Below are positions 9,042 to 17,409 of a DNA stretch of 64,000 bases, piece after piece. The notes beneath the pieces were generated by a model. That model was not told the DNA's origin. It was given only the letters and a program-made list of their open reading frames with translations, and made no database searches. The position numbers and the translations under genes are program-made. Each line of letters starts with the position of its first letter. Within the stretch, counting starts at the first letter, position 1. The DNA lies in assembly GCA_024235675.1 (NCBI GenBank), contig JACKLZ010000002.1, positions 186,001 to 250,000 on the forward strand. The letters run 5' to 3'. The DNA comes from Zoogloeaceae bacterium (lineage in GTDB: Bacteria; Pseudomonadota; Gammaproteobacteria; Burkholderiales; Rhodocyclaceae).

Positions 9042-10487
9042 TCAGTTTTTTTCCAGCCCGTAGCGCGACAGCTTGTTGCGCAAGCCCACGCGCGACAGGC
9101 CCAGCTCCTTCGCCGCGCGGGTTTTGTTCCAACGGTGACGGATCAGGCTCTCCTTGACGATGCGCGCTTCGAGCGTCTCAAGCCGCGTTTTCAGGTCGCC
9201 ATCCATTCCCGCCAGCAGATTGAGTTCCACCTCATCATCGGCCTCGGCGGCACGCAACACCCGCGGGCTCAGATCCGAGGCGCGCAGACGCGCATCATCC
9301 GACAGCGCCGCCATGCGCAGCACCTCGTTGCGCAGCTCACGCACATTCCCCGGCCAACGGTAGGCCGCCAGACAAGCCAGCACTTCCTTGTCCAGCGGCG
9401 CAAAGGCGTCTCCATCCACACTGCGCAATTCGGCCGCGAAGGCGTTGGCGATGAGCGGGATGTCCATGGTCCGCTCACGCAGCGGCGGCACGTGCACCGT
9501 GATCGCAGCGAGGCGATAGAACAGGTCTTCGCGGAAGCGCCCGGCCTGCATGTCGGCCTCCAGGTCGCGATTGGTCGCCGTCACCACGCGTGAATCCACC
9601 GGCAGCGGTCGCGGCGCGCCCACCGGACGCACCTCGCCCTCCTGCAACACCCGCAGCAGTTTCACCTGAAAGGCTGGCGTGGTCTCGCCGATCTCGTCGA
9701 GAAAGATCGAGCCGCCATCGGCCTGCTTGAACAAGCCCACGCGGTCTTCATAGGCGCCGGTAAACGCCCCGCGCTTGTAGCCGAACAACTCCGATTCCAG
9801 CAACTGGTCGGGCACCGCGCCGCAGTTCTCGGTAATGAACGCCGCCGCTGCCCGCGGGCTGGCCAGATGCAGGCCGCGCGCCAGCAGCTCCTTGCCGGTA
9901 CCCGACTCCCCCGTCAGCAACACCGGCACATCCAGCCGCGCCACCTTCTCGACCAGCGTGCACACCGCGTTCATCGGCGAGTTGGGCGCGCGCAGCAGCG
10001 CCGACACCGCAAAGCGCTCGGCCACCACCGCGCGCTTGCCCGCCACGCGCTCGCGCAGCACCGGCTCGGCCACTTTCATGTCCAGCGACAGGCGCTGGTT
10101 CTCGCTCTGCAGGCGGTACATCTCGGCCGCGCCATTGAGCGTCAGCAGCAATTGCTCGGGCTGCCAGGGCTTGAGCAGATACTGGTAGATGCCCGCCTCG
10201 TTGATGCCGGCAATGATGTCTTCCGAATCGGTGTAGCCGGAAATGATGATGCGCACCGCGTCTGGCCACTTCTCGCGCACCTCGCTCAAAAACTGCACGC
10301 CCGAGGCGCCCGGCATGCGCTGGTCGCACAGCACGATCTGCACCCACTCACGCGCCATGATCACCGCTGCCGCTTCGGCAGAGTCGGCGGTGAACACGGT
10401 GAAGTCTTCTTCCAGCGTACGGCGCAGCGCCTCTTGCGAGCGCACCTCATCATCCACGACCAGCACGGTCGGCAGGTTCTGGCTCAT
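9042..10487 (-). CDS. hoxA: Hydrogenase transcriptional activator HoxA (NtrC family)
   Basis: Sigma-54-dependent activator of the hydrogenase genes, 481 residues. Domains in order: receiver (about 7-120; phospho-acceptor Asp55 in CDQRMPG, Lys106), AAA+ domain (Walker A GESGTGKE at 193-200, sigma-54 contact loop GAFTGA at 240-245), and a Fis-type helix-turn-helix at the C-terminus (RAAKELGLSRVGLRNKL). In Ralstonia HoxA is active when unphosphorylated and is held inactive by HoxJ without H2. Its start overlaps the hypX stop (ATGA), so it is expressed with hypE-hypX. The expected target is the sigma-54-like promoter upstream of hoxK at 36.2 kb. Confidence 0.93.
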   Translation of the reverse strand: MSQNLPTVLVVDDEVRSQEALRRTLEEDFTVFTADSAEAAAVIMAREWVQIVLCDQRMPGASGVQFLSEVREKWPDAVRIIISGYTDSEDIIAGINEAGIYQYLLKPWQPEQLLLTLNGAAEMYRLQSENQRLSLDMKVAEPVLRERVAGKRAVVAERFAVSALLRAPNSPMNAVCTLVEKVARLDVPVLLTGESGTGKELLARGLHLASPRAAAAFITENCGAVPDQLLESELFGYKRGAFTGAYEDRVGLFKQADGGSIFLDEIGETTPAFQVKLLRVLQEGEVRPVGAPRPLPVDSRVVTATNRDLEADMQAGRFREDLFYRLAAITVHVPPLRERTMDIPLIANAFAAELRSVDGDAFAPLDKEVLACLAAYRWPGNVRELRNEVLRMAALSDDARLRASDLSPRVLRAAEADDEVELNLLAGMDGDLKTRLETLEARIVKESLIRHRWNKTRAAKELGLSRVGLRNKLSRYGLEKN

Positions 10488-12214
10488 GTGACTGCACTCT
10501 CTTTAGCGGCCGGCGCCTGCCAGCCCAGATCCCGGTGACGGGCCAGATGACGCGGTGTCCACGACTGCGGACTCTTGATCACAAAGTGGAAACGCGCCAC
10601 GTGGTAGCTCGGGTCGAAGCCATAGAAGTTGCGCTGCATGTGGCGCAGCTCCTCGGCGCGATACTCGGCCAGCGGCTTCTCGGCCTCATCCGCCGAGCGA
10701 CGGGCCTGCTTGTCGGCGATGCGTGAGGCGAGCGACGGATCGGCCGCCAGTGCCTCGGCACGGCGCGCCACCTCGGCCGCAAACGCCGCCGGCGTCGCGC
10801 CAAAGCATTCGTCAATCAAGCCCAGCGCCACCGCCTTGCGCGCCAACAACGGCAGGCGATCGCCCATGATCTGCCGGCCCACATCCTCACCCACGCGGCG
10901 CGGCAGCAGATAGCTCCAGTACTCCGAGCCAAACAGATTGCCCATGTTTTTGTAATGCGGGTTCATCACCACGCCCTCACGCGCCCACACCTCGTCGGCG
11001 GCCAGCGCCAGAAAACAGCCACCCGCACCGGCATTGCCACGCATCGTCGCCACGGTGAGCTTGTCGGTCAGTGTCAGCAGCGCGAGGCAGACATCGTTCA
11101 TCGCATTGATGTTGGCCCAGGATTCGTCGGACGGCGACTCAGCCGCCTCGATCACGTTCAAGTGAATGCCGTTCGACCAGAAGTCGCGCCCGCCTTCGAG
11201 CACCAGCACCCGCGTCGGCCGCGCGCCGGCCGTCTCGATGGCGTCGCGCAGGCGTTCGCACTGCACCGTGCTCATCGCGCCGTTGGTGAAGTCGAAGCGC
11301 AAGAAGCCGACCGCGCCGTCGTCCGACTCGCGGTAGCCAATCTCGGCCGCCTCCGCGTCGCCTGTCAGCACCGGCAGCGCGGCCGTCTCGTCGGCAAACG
11401 CCAGCGTCGCCGGCAGCTTGAAGGGGTGGTCGCTGCCCGATCGCTTCACATGCCCGATCCACACCGCGCCGTCCACCGTCGCGCGCCGGATCGCGCCCTC
11501 GCGCCGGCCGAGCACCTCACCGGGCATCGTGCCAGCCGGCGCTGTGCCGGGCTGTGCATCAAAGAGATGACAGGGCTCGCCAAACAGCGCGTCGGCCACG
11601 CCAGGGAAGCCATCGGCGGCACGGATTTTCGCCAGCACGGTCGCGGTTGTGTCCGCCGACCAGTCGATGCGACGGTCGGTCTGGCGTATCAGCGCGCGCC
11701 ACTGCCCCCGCGCCGCCGGCCACGCGGCCAGCGCCGTCGGCGCCCACGCGCCCGCACGCCAGTCCGCCACCTGAGAGAGCGCCTCGCGCACCGCGGCCAG
11801 CGCGCCTTCGCACACCTCGTTGCGGTAAATGCTCGCCTTGGGCGCCGCCCGCATCGGGAACTCACGCGTCGCCCAGATCGGCCCGGCATCCATCTGCGCC
11901 TCGGCCTGCAGCACCGTCACGCCCCACTCGGCCTCGCCGTTGAGAATCGCCCAGTCCAGCGCCGACGGCCCGCGGTCACCGACGATGCCCGGATGCACGA
12001 TGAGCGTCAGATGCCGGCGCCAGATCGACTCGGGCACCGCACGCTTGAGAAAGGGCGCGACGATCACATCCGGCGCGAATAGCGCCACCGCCTCCTCGGC
12101 CACCGAATCGGCGATGTCGAACTCGACCGAGACCTCGTGCCCGTCTTCGCGCAACTCGGCGAACAGGCGCTGGGTGAGGCTATTGAAGCTATGGGTGAGC
12201 AGCAGAATGCGCAT
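10484..12214 (-). CDS. hypX: Hydrogenase maturation factor HypX (HoxX), CO-ligand synthesis
   Basis: A 576-residue two-domain protein. The N-terminal half is a formyl-tetrahydrofolate-binding formyltransferase-like domain with the conserved HPGIVGDRGPSALDWAI segment (about residue 92). The C-terminal half is an enoyl-CoA hydratase-like domain (NGIHLNVIEAAESPSDES, NAGAGGCFLALAADEV). Known HypX enzymes take the formyl group of N10-formyl-THF and release CO for the active-site iron, allowing aerobic maturation; its presence goes with the oxygen-tolerant HoxK here. It overlaps hoxA by four bases. It lies 116 bases after hypE, a gap occupied by an inverted REP pair. Confidence 0.9.
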   Translation of the reverse strand: MRILLLTHSFNSLTQRLFAELREDGHEVSVEFDIADSVAEEAVALFAPDVIVAPFLKRAVPESIWRRHLTLIVHPGIVGDRGPSALDWAILNGEAEWGVTVLQAEAQMDAGPIWATREFPMRAAPKASIYRNEVCEGALAAVREALSQVADWRAGAWAPTALAAWPAARGQWRALIRQTDRRIDWSADTTATVLAKIRAADGFPGVADALFGEPCHLFDAQPGTAPAGTMPGEVLGRREGAIRRATVDGAVWIGHVKRSGSDHPFKLPATLAFADETAALPVLTGDAEAAEIGYRESDDGAVGFLRFDFTNGAMSTVQCERLRDAIETAGARPTRVLVLEGGRDFWSNGIHLNVIEAAESPSDESWANINAMNDVCLALLTLTDKLTVATMRGNAGAGGCFLALAADEVWAREGVVMNPHYKNMGNLFGSEYWSYLLPRRVGEDVGRQIMGDRLPLLARKAVALGLIDECFGATPAAFAAEVARRAEALAADPSLASRIADKQARRSADEAEKPLAEYRAEELRHMQRNFYGFDPSYHVARFHFVIKSPQSWTPRHLARHRDLGWQAPAAKESAVT

Positions 12215-12237
12215 GAGTCAGCCCTCGAATCGTCGTT

Positions 12238-12300
12238 GGCGGGTTGAAACCCGCCCTACATCTGACGGTGGCGATCCCGTAGGGCGGGTTTCAACCCGCC
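12238..12300. repeat. Inverted REP palindrome pair between hypE and hypX
   Basis: Two copies of the palindrome GGCGGGTTGAAACCCGCC in opposite orientation (12238-12259 ending CCCTAC, and 12279-12300 beginning GTAGGG). The pair is a BIME-like unit of the same family as those around the RAYT gene at 44 kb. It fills most of the hypE-hypX spacer and would fold in the mRNA. Confidence 0.85.
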
Positions 12301-12330
12301 ACTCCAATGGCACCAGGTCCGGATGGCGCA

Positions 12331-13386
12331 TCAGCAAATCCTCGGCAATTGCTCGCCCGACAGCCAATCGACCATGCGCTTGCCGCCAAAGCTGGTGCGG
12401 ATCTGCACGAAGTGATTCGGGTCGGCCGTCACCTCGCCGATGCGTGCCGCCTCGCGCCCCAGCGGATGATCCCGCAGTGCCGCCAGCGCGGCCTCGGCGG
12501 CGTCGGCCGGGACGATGACCACCAGCTTGCCTTCATTGGCCACATACAGCGGATCGAGGCCAAGCAGTTCGCAGGCGGCGTCCACCTGCTCGCGCACCGG
12601 GATCGCTTTTTCGTCCAGCGTCATGCCCACGCCCGACTGCGTGGCGATTTCGTTCAGCGTGGTCGCCAGCCCGCCACGGGTCGGGTCGCGCAGCACGCGC
12701 ACCGTCGGCACGGCGGCCAGCAGATCGGCGATCAGGCCGTGCAGCGCGGCGGTATCGGAGACAATTTCCGAGTCAAAAGCCAGCGACTCGCGCTGCGCCA
12801 TGATCGCCATGCCGTGATCGCCCAGCGTGCCGGAGACCAGAATCACATCGCCGGGTTGCGCATTCGCCCCCGACAAGGACCGCCCCGCCGGCAGCGCACC
12901 GACCGCCGTGGTGCTGATGAACACCCCGTCGCCCTTGCCCTGCTCCACCACCTTGGTGTCGCCCGTCACCACCGGCACGCCGGCCTCGCGACTGGCGGCC
13001 GCCATCGAATCGACAATGCGCTTGAGATCGGCCAGCGGGAAACCTTCTTCGAGAATGAAGCTCGCCGCCAGATAGAGCGGCCGTGCGCCCATCACCGCCA
13101 CGTCGTTGATCGTGCCATGCACCGACAGGCAGCCGATGTCACCGCCCGGGAAGAACAAGGGCGAGACCACGTGCGCGTCGGTCGCCATCACCAGGCGTTC
13201 GCCCGGCGCCGGTGCAGGCAGCACAGCGCCGTCGTCGCCTTGCGCCAGATAATCGTTGGTGAAGGCGCGAGCGAAGATCTCGTCGATGAGCTGCGCCATC
13301 GCCTTGCCGCCGGCGCCGTGGCCCATGTCGATGCGGCCGGTTTTCAGGTCCAGGGGGCGGACGTAGCCTTTTTTGATTTCAGCCAT
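12331..13386 (-). CDS. hypE: Carbamoyl dehydratase HypE
   Basis: Makes the cyanide ligands of the NiFe site by dehydrating the thiocarbamate that HypF places on its C-terminal cysteine. The 351-residue protein has the PurM/AIR-synthase-like ATP-binding fold (GHGAGGKAM near the start, TGDTKVVEQGKGDG, GTLGDHGMAI) and ends in PRIC, so the modifiable terminal Cys is intact. The start at 13386 gives the usual HypE N-terminus; an open frame continues upstream but consists of the dispersed repeat at 13452. It is cut off from hypD by a 2.6-kb insertion with an IS110 transposase, so it needs read-through or its own promoter. Confidence 0.92.
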   Translation of the reverse strand: MAEIKKGYVRPLDLKTGRIDMGHGAGGKAMAQLIDEIFARAFTNDYLAQGDDGAVLPAPAPGERLVMATDAHVVSPLFFPGGDIGCLSVHGTINDVAVMGARPLYLAASFILEEGFPLADLKRIVDSMAAASREAGVPVVTGDTKVVEQGKGDGVFISTTAVGALPAGRSLSGANAQPGDVILVSGTLGDHGMAIMAQRESLAFDSEIVSDTAALHGLIADLLAAVPTVRVLRDPTRGGLATTLNEIATQSGVGMTLDEKAIPVREQVDAACELLGLDPLYVANEGKLVVIVPADAAEAALAALRDHPLGREAARIGEVTADPNHFVQIRTSFGGKRMVDWLSGEQLPRIC

Positions 13387-13451
13387 AGGGGTGGGTGGGC
13401 GCGTTGCGCCGGTTCGTTTGGCGGATCGTTCCGCTTGCCGTGAATTGTGAT

Positions 13452-13676
13452 GATCGTTGGCCGGGTCTCGCCCCGGCGGGCGACCTACTTTCTTGCTTGT
13501 GCAAGAAAGCCAGGCAAAGAAGCACACCCCGCTGTCGTGGCCCTTCGGGCTTCCCTCCCTCCGCAAGCCCGGGGCGGGCGACTTCGCAAACTCGCCCTGC
13601 GGGCTCAGACAGCGAAGCCGCTTTTTCCGCCCCGCACTTGCTACGCTCGGCACGACAGAGGGGGATAGGGTGCCTG
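13452..13676 (+). repeat. About 225-bp dispersed repeat, left arm of an inverted pair
   Basis: This stretch is matched in reverse complement by 15711-15936. Shared blocks include CCGGGTCTCGCCCCGGCG at the outer end, a TTTCTTGC-gap-GCAAGAAAG hairpin, and an AACTCGCCCTG-GGGCTCAGACAG block in the middle. All frames are open, which produces spurious ORFs and falsely lengthens hypE. Similar elements are common in GC-rich proteobacterial intergenic regions. The two arms bracket the small gene at 13771 and the IS110 transposase. Confidence 0.75.
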
Positions 13677-13770
13677 TCGAGACGAGTTCCGATCAATGAC
13701 ACAGTCGAGCCGAAAACATTGCCATGCCTGCCAGACTGATTGTTCCGAAACCAAAGAAGGCTGATCACAC

Positions 13771-13989
13771 ATGGACACGAGTATCGAATACACGATTGAA
13801 CTGGTTTGCAACCCATCCGGAGGTCCTGACAAAGACACGTATTTCCGCTACTCAGTACACGCAAGCAATGAAAACGATGCTTTGGACCTTGCATTCCGCA
13901 CTCATCGCAAACAACAAGCGGGCAAACGCCAAGCTGTGCGCTGGCTAATTGGAGAATGGGGTGTAGGACCTCGCTACTATGCCGACTAA
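13771..13989 (+). CDS. Small protein of unknown function (passenger within the hypE-hypD insertion)
   Basis: A 72-residue frame I cannot assign. The product is soluble and mixed charged (begins MDTSIEYTIELVC, ends GPRYYAD), without signal peptide or membrane segment. AGAAGG lies about 10 bases upstream. Its composition is visibly less GC-rich than the hyp genes and it runs against them, which suggests it came in with the insertion. It may be non-functional. Confidence 0.45.
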   Translation: MDTSIEYTIELVCNPSGGPDKDTYFRYSVHASNENDALDLAFRTHRKQQAGKRQAVRWLIGEWGVGPRYYAD

Positions 13990-14452
13990 TCTGCGACCGG
14001 TACGGGTCGGGGCACTCTCTTTCCAATCTGCCGTGCCGAGCGCAGTTTCGTAGGGTGGGCAACTCGTTGCCCACCAAGCGGCATTTGTCGTGAGGCACGA
14101 TGGTGGGTGGCGAGCCACCCACCCTTCTATGAGCCTTCCGAAGTCAAGTCCTTTTCCTGCAGAGCAATCCCTCCGGTAGTGTTCTTGCATCCTCATCGGT
14201 GCCATCGTTCGGCACGATCGATTCAAGCGCTCGGTCATCCTCGCGTGAGATTTGACGTCTCACCACCTTCTATCCGCCGCCCCCATGGGGGCTGGCCGAA
14301 TCCTGCATGCGCGCTGCGCTCAGGGTGACCGCGACTGGAACGAGCCCCATCTACTATTGTCGGTTGCGCGGGCAACCAGGGTGGGTAACGGGCTCGCTCA
14401 CTTGAAGCTCTCGTGCTCGATGGTTCATCACCGATGCTTTGTCGGAGCGCCC
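13990..14452. other. Non-coding stretch with palindromes downstream of the IS110 transposase
   Basis: No gene seen. It holds two palindromes, GTAGGG-tagged 14050-14075 (arms GGTGGGCAAC/GTTGCCCACC) and 14102-14123 (GGTGGGTGGC/GCCACCCACC), then about 330 bases downstream of the transposase in its own sense. The latter stretch should contain one end of the IS element and, if the element is of the IS1111 type, would be the place for its bridge RNA. I could not fix the IS ends. Confidence 0.5.
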
Positions 14453-15604
14453 TCAGGCGCTTTTGAGCGCCGCCCCATCCGGCACCGTCCCGTCCTTCAG
14501 ATACCGCCACAACGCGATCGCCAGGCGACGGGCCACGGCGACGATGGCGATACGCTTGGCCCGCTTATTCCCGCCACCGCCTGCCCAGCGCTGCGCGAAC
14601 CACTTGGCCAAGACGCTGCCGCTTTGGTAGCGCAGCCACATCCAGGCCATCTGAATGAGCAGCGCGCGCACCCGCCGGTTGCCCTGCTTGCTGATGCCCT
14701 GATCGACCCGACTATTCCCGCTGTCGTAGGGCTGAGGCACCAGACCGACGCAGGCGCCCACTTGGCGCCGGTTGCCGAAATTGCGCCAGAACAGCTCGAG
14801 CACCAGGCGCCGCGCGCCGACCGGGCCGACGCCCCTGAGCTGACCGAGCGCTTCCACGCGCCGCTGCGCCTCGGGCGACAGGCGCTCGGCCAGTGCCTGC
14901 TCCACACACTTCAGTTGCGCCTCGACCTGCGCCAGACGCTCGCTCTCGCGCAGCAGACGCTCGTGCAACGGCTCGCTCAGCGCGCCTCCTTGATAGTCCT
15001 TGAGCTCACCGCGCTTCAGTTGCGCGCCCACATCGCGCTCCAGATCGACCCAGCAACCGACCGTGCGCAGCAGCTTGCGCATCCGATCCCGGTGCTGGCC
15101 GATTTCCTTCTGCAACAGCCCGCGCTCGCGCGCCCAGTGACGCTGCGCCTCGGCCGCCTCGTCGGGCATCCGGATCACCCGCATGCGATCGTGCTCGCCG
15201 CGCAGCCACCCCAGCAGGCTCGACAACAGCCGCAGCACATCCAGCCGATCGGTCTTGGCCCGCCGCGCATGGCGCTCGACCGGGATGCTCGCCGGATCGA
15301 CCACGCGCACCGCGTAACCGCGCCCCTCGAGCGCCCGCGCAATCCAGAAGCCGTCCTGCCCCGCCTCGTAGATCACTTCCACCCGCGCATCCTTGCCCAG
15401 CGCCCACCTGGCGCGCGTCTGTTCGATCAGCTCGATCGCTGCGCCCAGCCGGGCTCCGGCCACCTCCTGCTTGAGCGTGTAGATCGACGCGCGCTCTCGC
15501 CGTCCGTCGTGTAGCCCCACCTTCCAGCTCTTGCTCGACAACTCCAGCGACACTGCCAGCATCTGATCGACGCGCGTAACATCCATTTCCTGAGTCGGTT
15601 GCAT
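14453..15604 (-). mobile_element. IS110-family transposase
   Basis: A 383-residue transposase with the IS110 layout: an N-terminal RuvC-like acidic domain (SLELSSKSWKVGL, YEAGQDGFWIA, RRAKTDRLDVLRL carry the E, E, D, D residues), a coiled middle, and a C-terminal Tnp_20 domain (LRGVGPVGARRL, VGLVPQPYDSGNSR, then the serine-bearing GISKQGNRRVRALL). The start at 15604 is chosen because AAGGAGA lies 7 bases upstream. The frame is intact, so the element may be active. It lies between hypD and hypE, on their strand. The first acidic position is Glu rather than the usual Asp. Confidence 0.9.
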
Positions 15605-15973
15605 TTGCCTCTCCTTGAACGTGTTCTGCAAAACTCATTCTAGGATTCGCTCTGCAGCCGACTCGCTTCGCTCATAGGATCTACGGTTCGGGCGATGGCG
15701 AAGCCGAGCCTGCGTGCCCCATCCCCTTCTGTGCCGCCGAACGGAGCCCGGGGACGGCGGGAATTGTCGTGTCGCCTGTCTGAGCCCACAGGGCGAGTTC
15801 GCGACACGACCCGCCGGCGCCGGGCGCAGAGAGGGCACCGGCGAAGCCGGCGGCACAGCGGGGCGCTTTCTTTGCTTCCTTTCTTGCGCGTGCAAGAAAG
15901 GGAGTCGCTCGCCGGGGCGAGACCCGGCCGACGATCCGTCGAAGAAGGAAAAATCTGTCGTCTTTGGCACGGC
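15605..15973. other. Non-coding spacer between hypD and the IS110 transposase
   Basis: No gene seen. The first about 100 bases (15605-15710) lie upstream of the transposase and probably contain the second IS end; the rest (15711-15936) is the right arm of the dispersed inverted repeat. The hypD stop follows at 15974. Arginine-rich open frames here on both strands are by-products of composition. Confidence 0.55.
15711..15936 (-). repeat. About 225-bp dispersed repeat, right arm of the inverted pair
   Basis: Reverse-complement relative of 13452-13676. Both arms end on their outer side with the same GATCGT-GGCCGGGTCTCGCC sequence, so they face inward around the IS110 transposase. The arms are similar, not identical, with the middle part more diverged. 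Confidence 0.75.
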
Positions 15974-17134
15974 TCAGGAAACCGCCGCCGACGGCTCGGC
16001 CACCACCGGAATATCCCGAAACCGCCCATAGTTGTAATGCGCCGCACAGGCGCCTTCGCTCGACACCATGCACGAGCCCATCGGGTTTTCGGGGGTGCAC
16101 ACCGTACCGAAGATCTTGCAGTCGGTCGGCGTCTTTACGCCGCGCAAAATGGCACCACACTCACAAGCCTTGTTGTCGGCGACCGACTGAAATGCGAGCC
16201 CGAACTTGCGTTCGGCGTCCCAGTCGGCGAAGGCGGCCCGGATGCGCAGCGCGGAATACGGCACTTCGTGCAGGCCGCGCCACTCGAAGCTGCGCCGCAG
16301 CTCGAACACTTCGCTGACCAGCGCCTGTGCTTTGAGATTGCCGTCGTCGGTGACCGCGCGGGTGAATTCGTTCTCGACCTCGGCGCGCCCTTCGTTCACC
16401 TGGCGGATCAGCATGCGGATGGCCTGCATCACGTCCAGCGGTTCGAAGCCGGCGATGACCACCGGTTTGCGGTATTCCTCGGCAAAGAAGGCGTAGGGCC
16501 GGCTGCCGATGATGGTGGACACATGCGCCGGACCGATGAAGCCGTCGAGCGGCACGGTGCCGAGGTCACGCACTTCGGGCGACTCCAGAATGGTCATGAT
16601 CGCCGAGGGGGTGAGCACGTGATTGCAGATCACGCTGAAATTGGCGAGGCCCATCGCCTGCGCCTGTTTGATGACCAGCGCGGTCGGCGGCGTGGTGGTT
16701 TCGAAGCCGATGGCGAAGAACACCACCTCGCGCTCGGGGTGTTTGCTCGCCAGCGCCAACGCGTCTGCGGCGGAGTACACCATGCGCACATCGCCGCCGC
16801 GCGCCTTGGCCTTGAGCAGCGAGAGTTGCTCTGAGGCCGGCACGCGCAGGCAGTCGCCATAGGTGCACAAAATGACCTCGGGACGCGACAGCACCAGCCG
16901 GATGGCCATGTCGATGCGGCCGATAGGCAGCACGCACACCGGGCAACCCGGGCCGTGAATCATGCGCACATTGGCGGGCAGCAAGTCGGTGACGCCGTAA
17001 CGCGAAATGGCGTGGGTGTGGCCGCCGCAGAACTCCATGAAGGCGTAGTCGCGGCCGGTGTCGGCCTCGCGGGCGATGGCCGTGGCGAGCTTGGCGGCGA
17101 CGTCGCCGTCGCGGAATTCGTCGACGTATTTCAT
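15974..17134 (-). CDS. hypD: Hydrogenase maturation scaffold HypD
   Basis: Fe-S protein on which, with HypC, the Fe(CN)2CO group is assembled. The 386-residue protein shows the conserved EFCGGHTHAI (Cys36) and GPGCPVCV (Cys64, Cys67) motifs and a C-terminal [4Fe-4S] cysteine set (CECG, CKIFGTVC, CMVSSEGAC). The start at 17134 gives the standard N-terminus MKYVDEF; the frame is open further up but overlaps hypC. It follows hypC by 13 bases. Its 3' end is the last intact hyp sequence before the IS110-bearing insertion. Confidence 0.94.
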   Translation of the reverse strand: MKYVDEFRDGDVAAKLATAIAREADTGRDYAFMEFCGGHTHAISRYGVTDLLPANVRMIHGPGCPVCVLPIGRIDMAIRLVLSRPEVILCTYGDCLRVPASEQLSLLKAKARGGDVRMVYSAADALALASKHPEREVVFFAIGFETTTPPTALVIKQAQAMGLANFSVICNHVLTPSAIMTILESPEVRDLGTVPLDGFIGPAHVSTIIGSRPYAFFAEEYRKPVVIAGFEPLDVMQAIRMLIRQVNEGRAEVENEFTRAVTDDGNLKAQALVSEVFELRRSFEWRGLHEVPYSALRIRAAFADWDAERKFGLAFQSVADNKACECGAILRGVKTPTDCKIFGTVCTPENPMGSCMVSSEGACAAHYNYGRFRDIPVVAEPSAAVS

Positions 17135-17147
17135 CGTGGCACCCGCG

Positions 17148-17393
17148 TCATGCGCTGCCGGCGGCGATGGCTTGCAGATCGAGACCGCTGTCTTCGAACA
17201 GCGCCAGCGTTTTGGCCGCTTCGTCCGGGTCAAGTATCGACAGCGCGTAGCCGACGTGCACGATCACGTAGTCGCCCACCTCGGCGCCATCGACCAGCGC
17301 CAGCGAGATCTCTTTGCGCACGCCGCCGAGGTCGACGCGGGCGGCGTCACCTTGGAGTTTTTCGACGATGCGGGCGGGGATGGCAAGACACAT
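17148..17393 (-). CDS. hypC: Hydrogenase maturation chaperone HypC
   Basis: Small chaperone (81 residues) that carries the Fe(CN)2CO unit with HypD and delivers it to the large subunit. It begins MCLAIPARI with the essential Cys2 and has the family's G-D-Y-V-I-V-H-V-G segment. The start at 17393 is fixed by this N-terminus. It lies between hypF (16-base gap) and hypD (13-base gap). The paralogue hoxL at 24.2 kb is dedicated to the membrane-bound hydrogenase. Confidence 0.94.
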   Translation of the reverse strand: MCLAIPARIVEKLQGDAARVDLGGVRKEISLALVDGAEVGDYVIVHVGYALSILDPDEAAKTLALFEDSGLDLQAIAAGSA

Positions 17394-17409
17394 GAGACTG
17401 ACTCCGCGC

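Noticed and set aside
13387..13653. N-terminal extension of HypE
   Set aside because: It lies in the dispersed 225-bp repeat; HypE homology begins at 13386.
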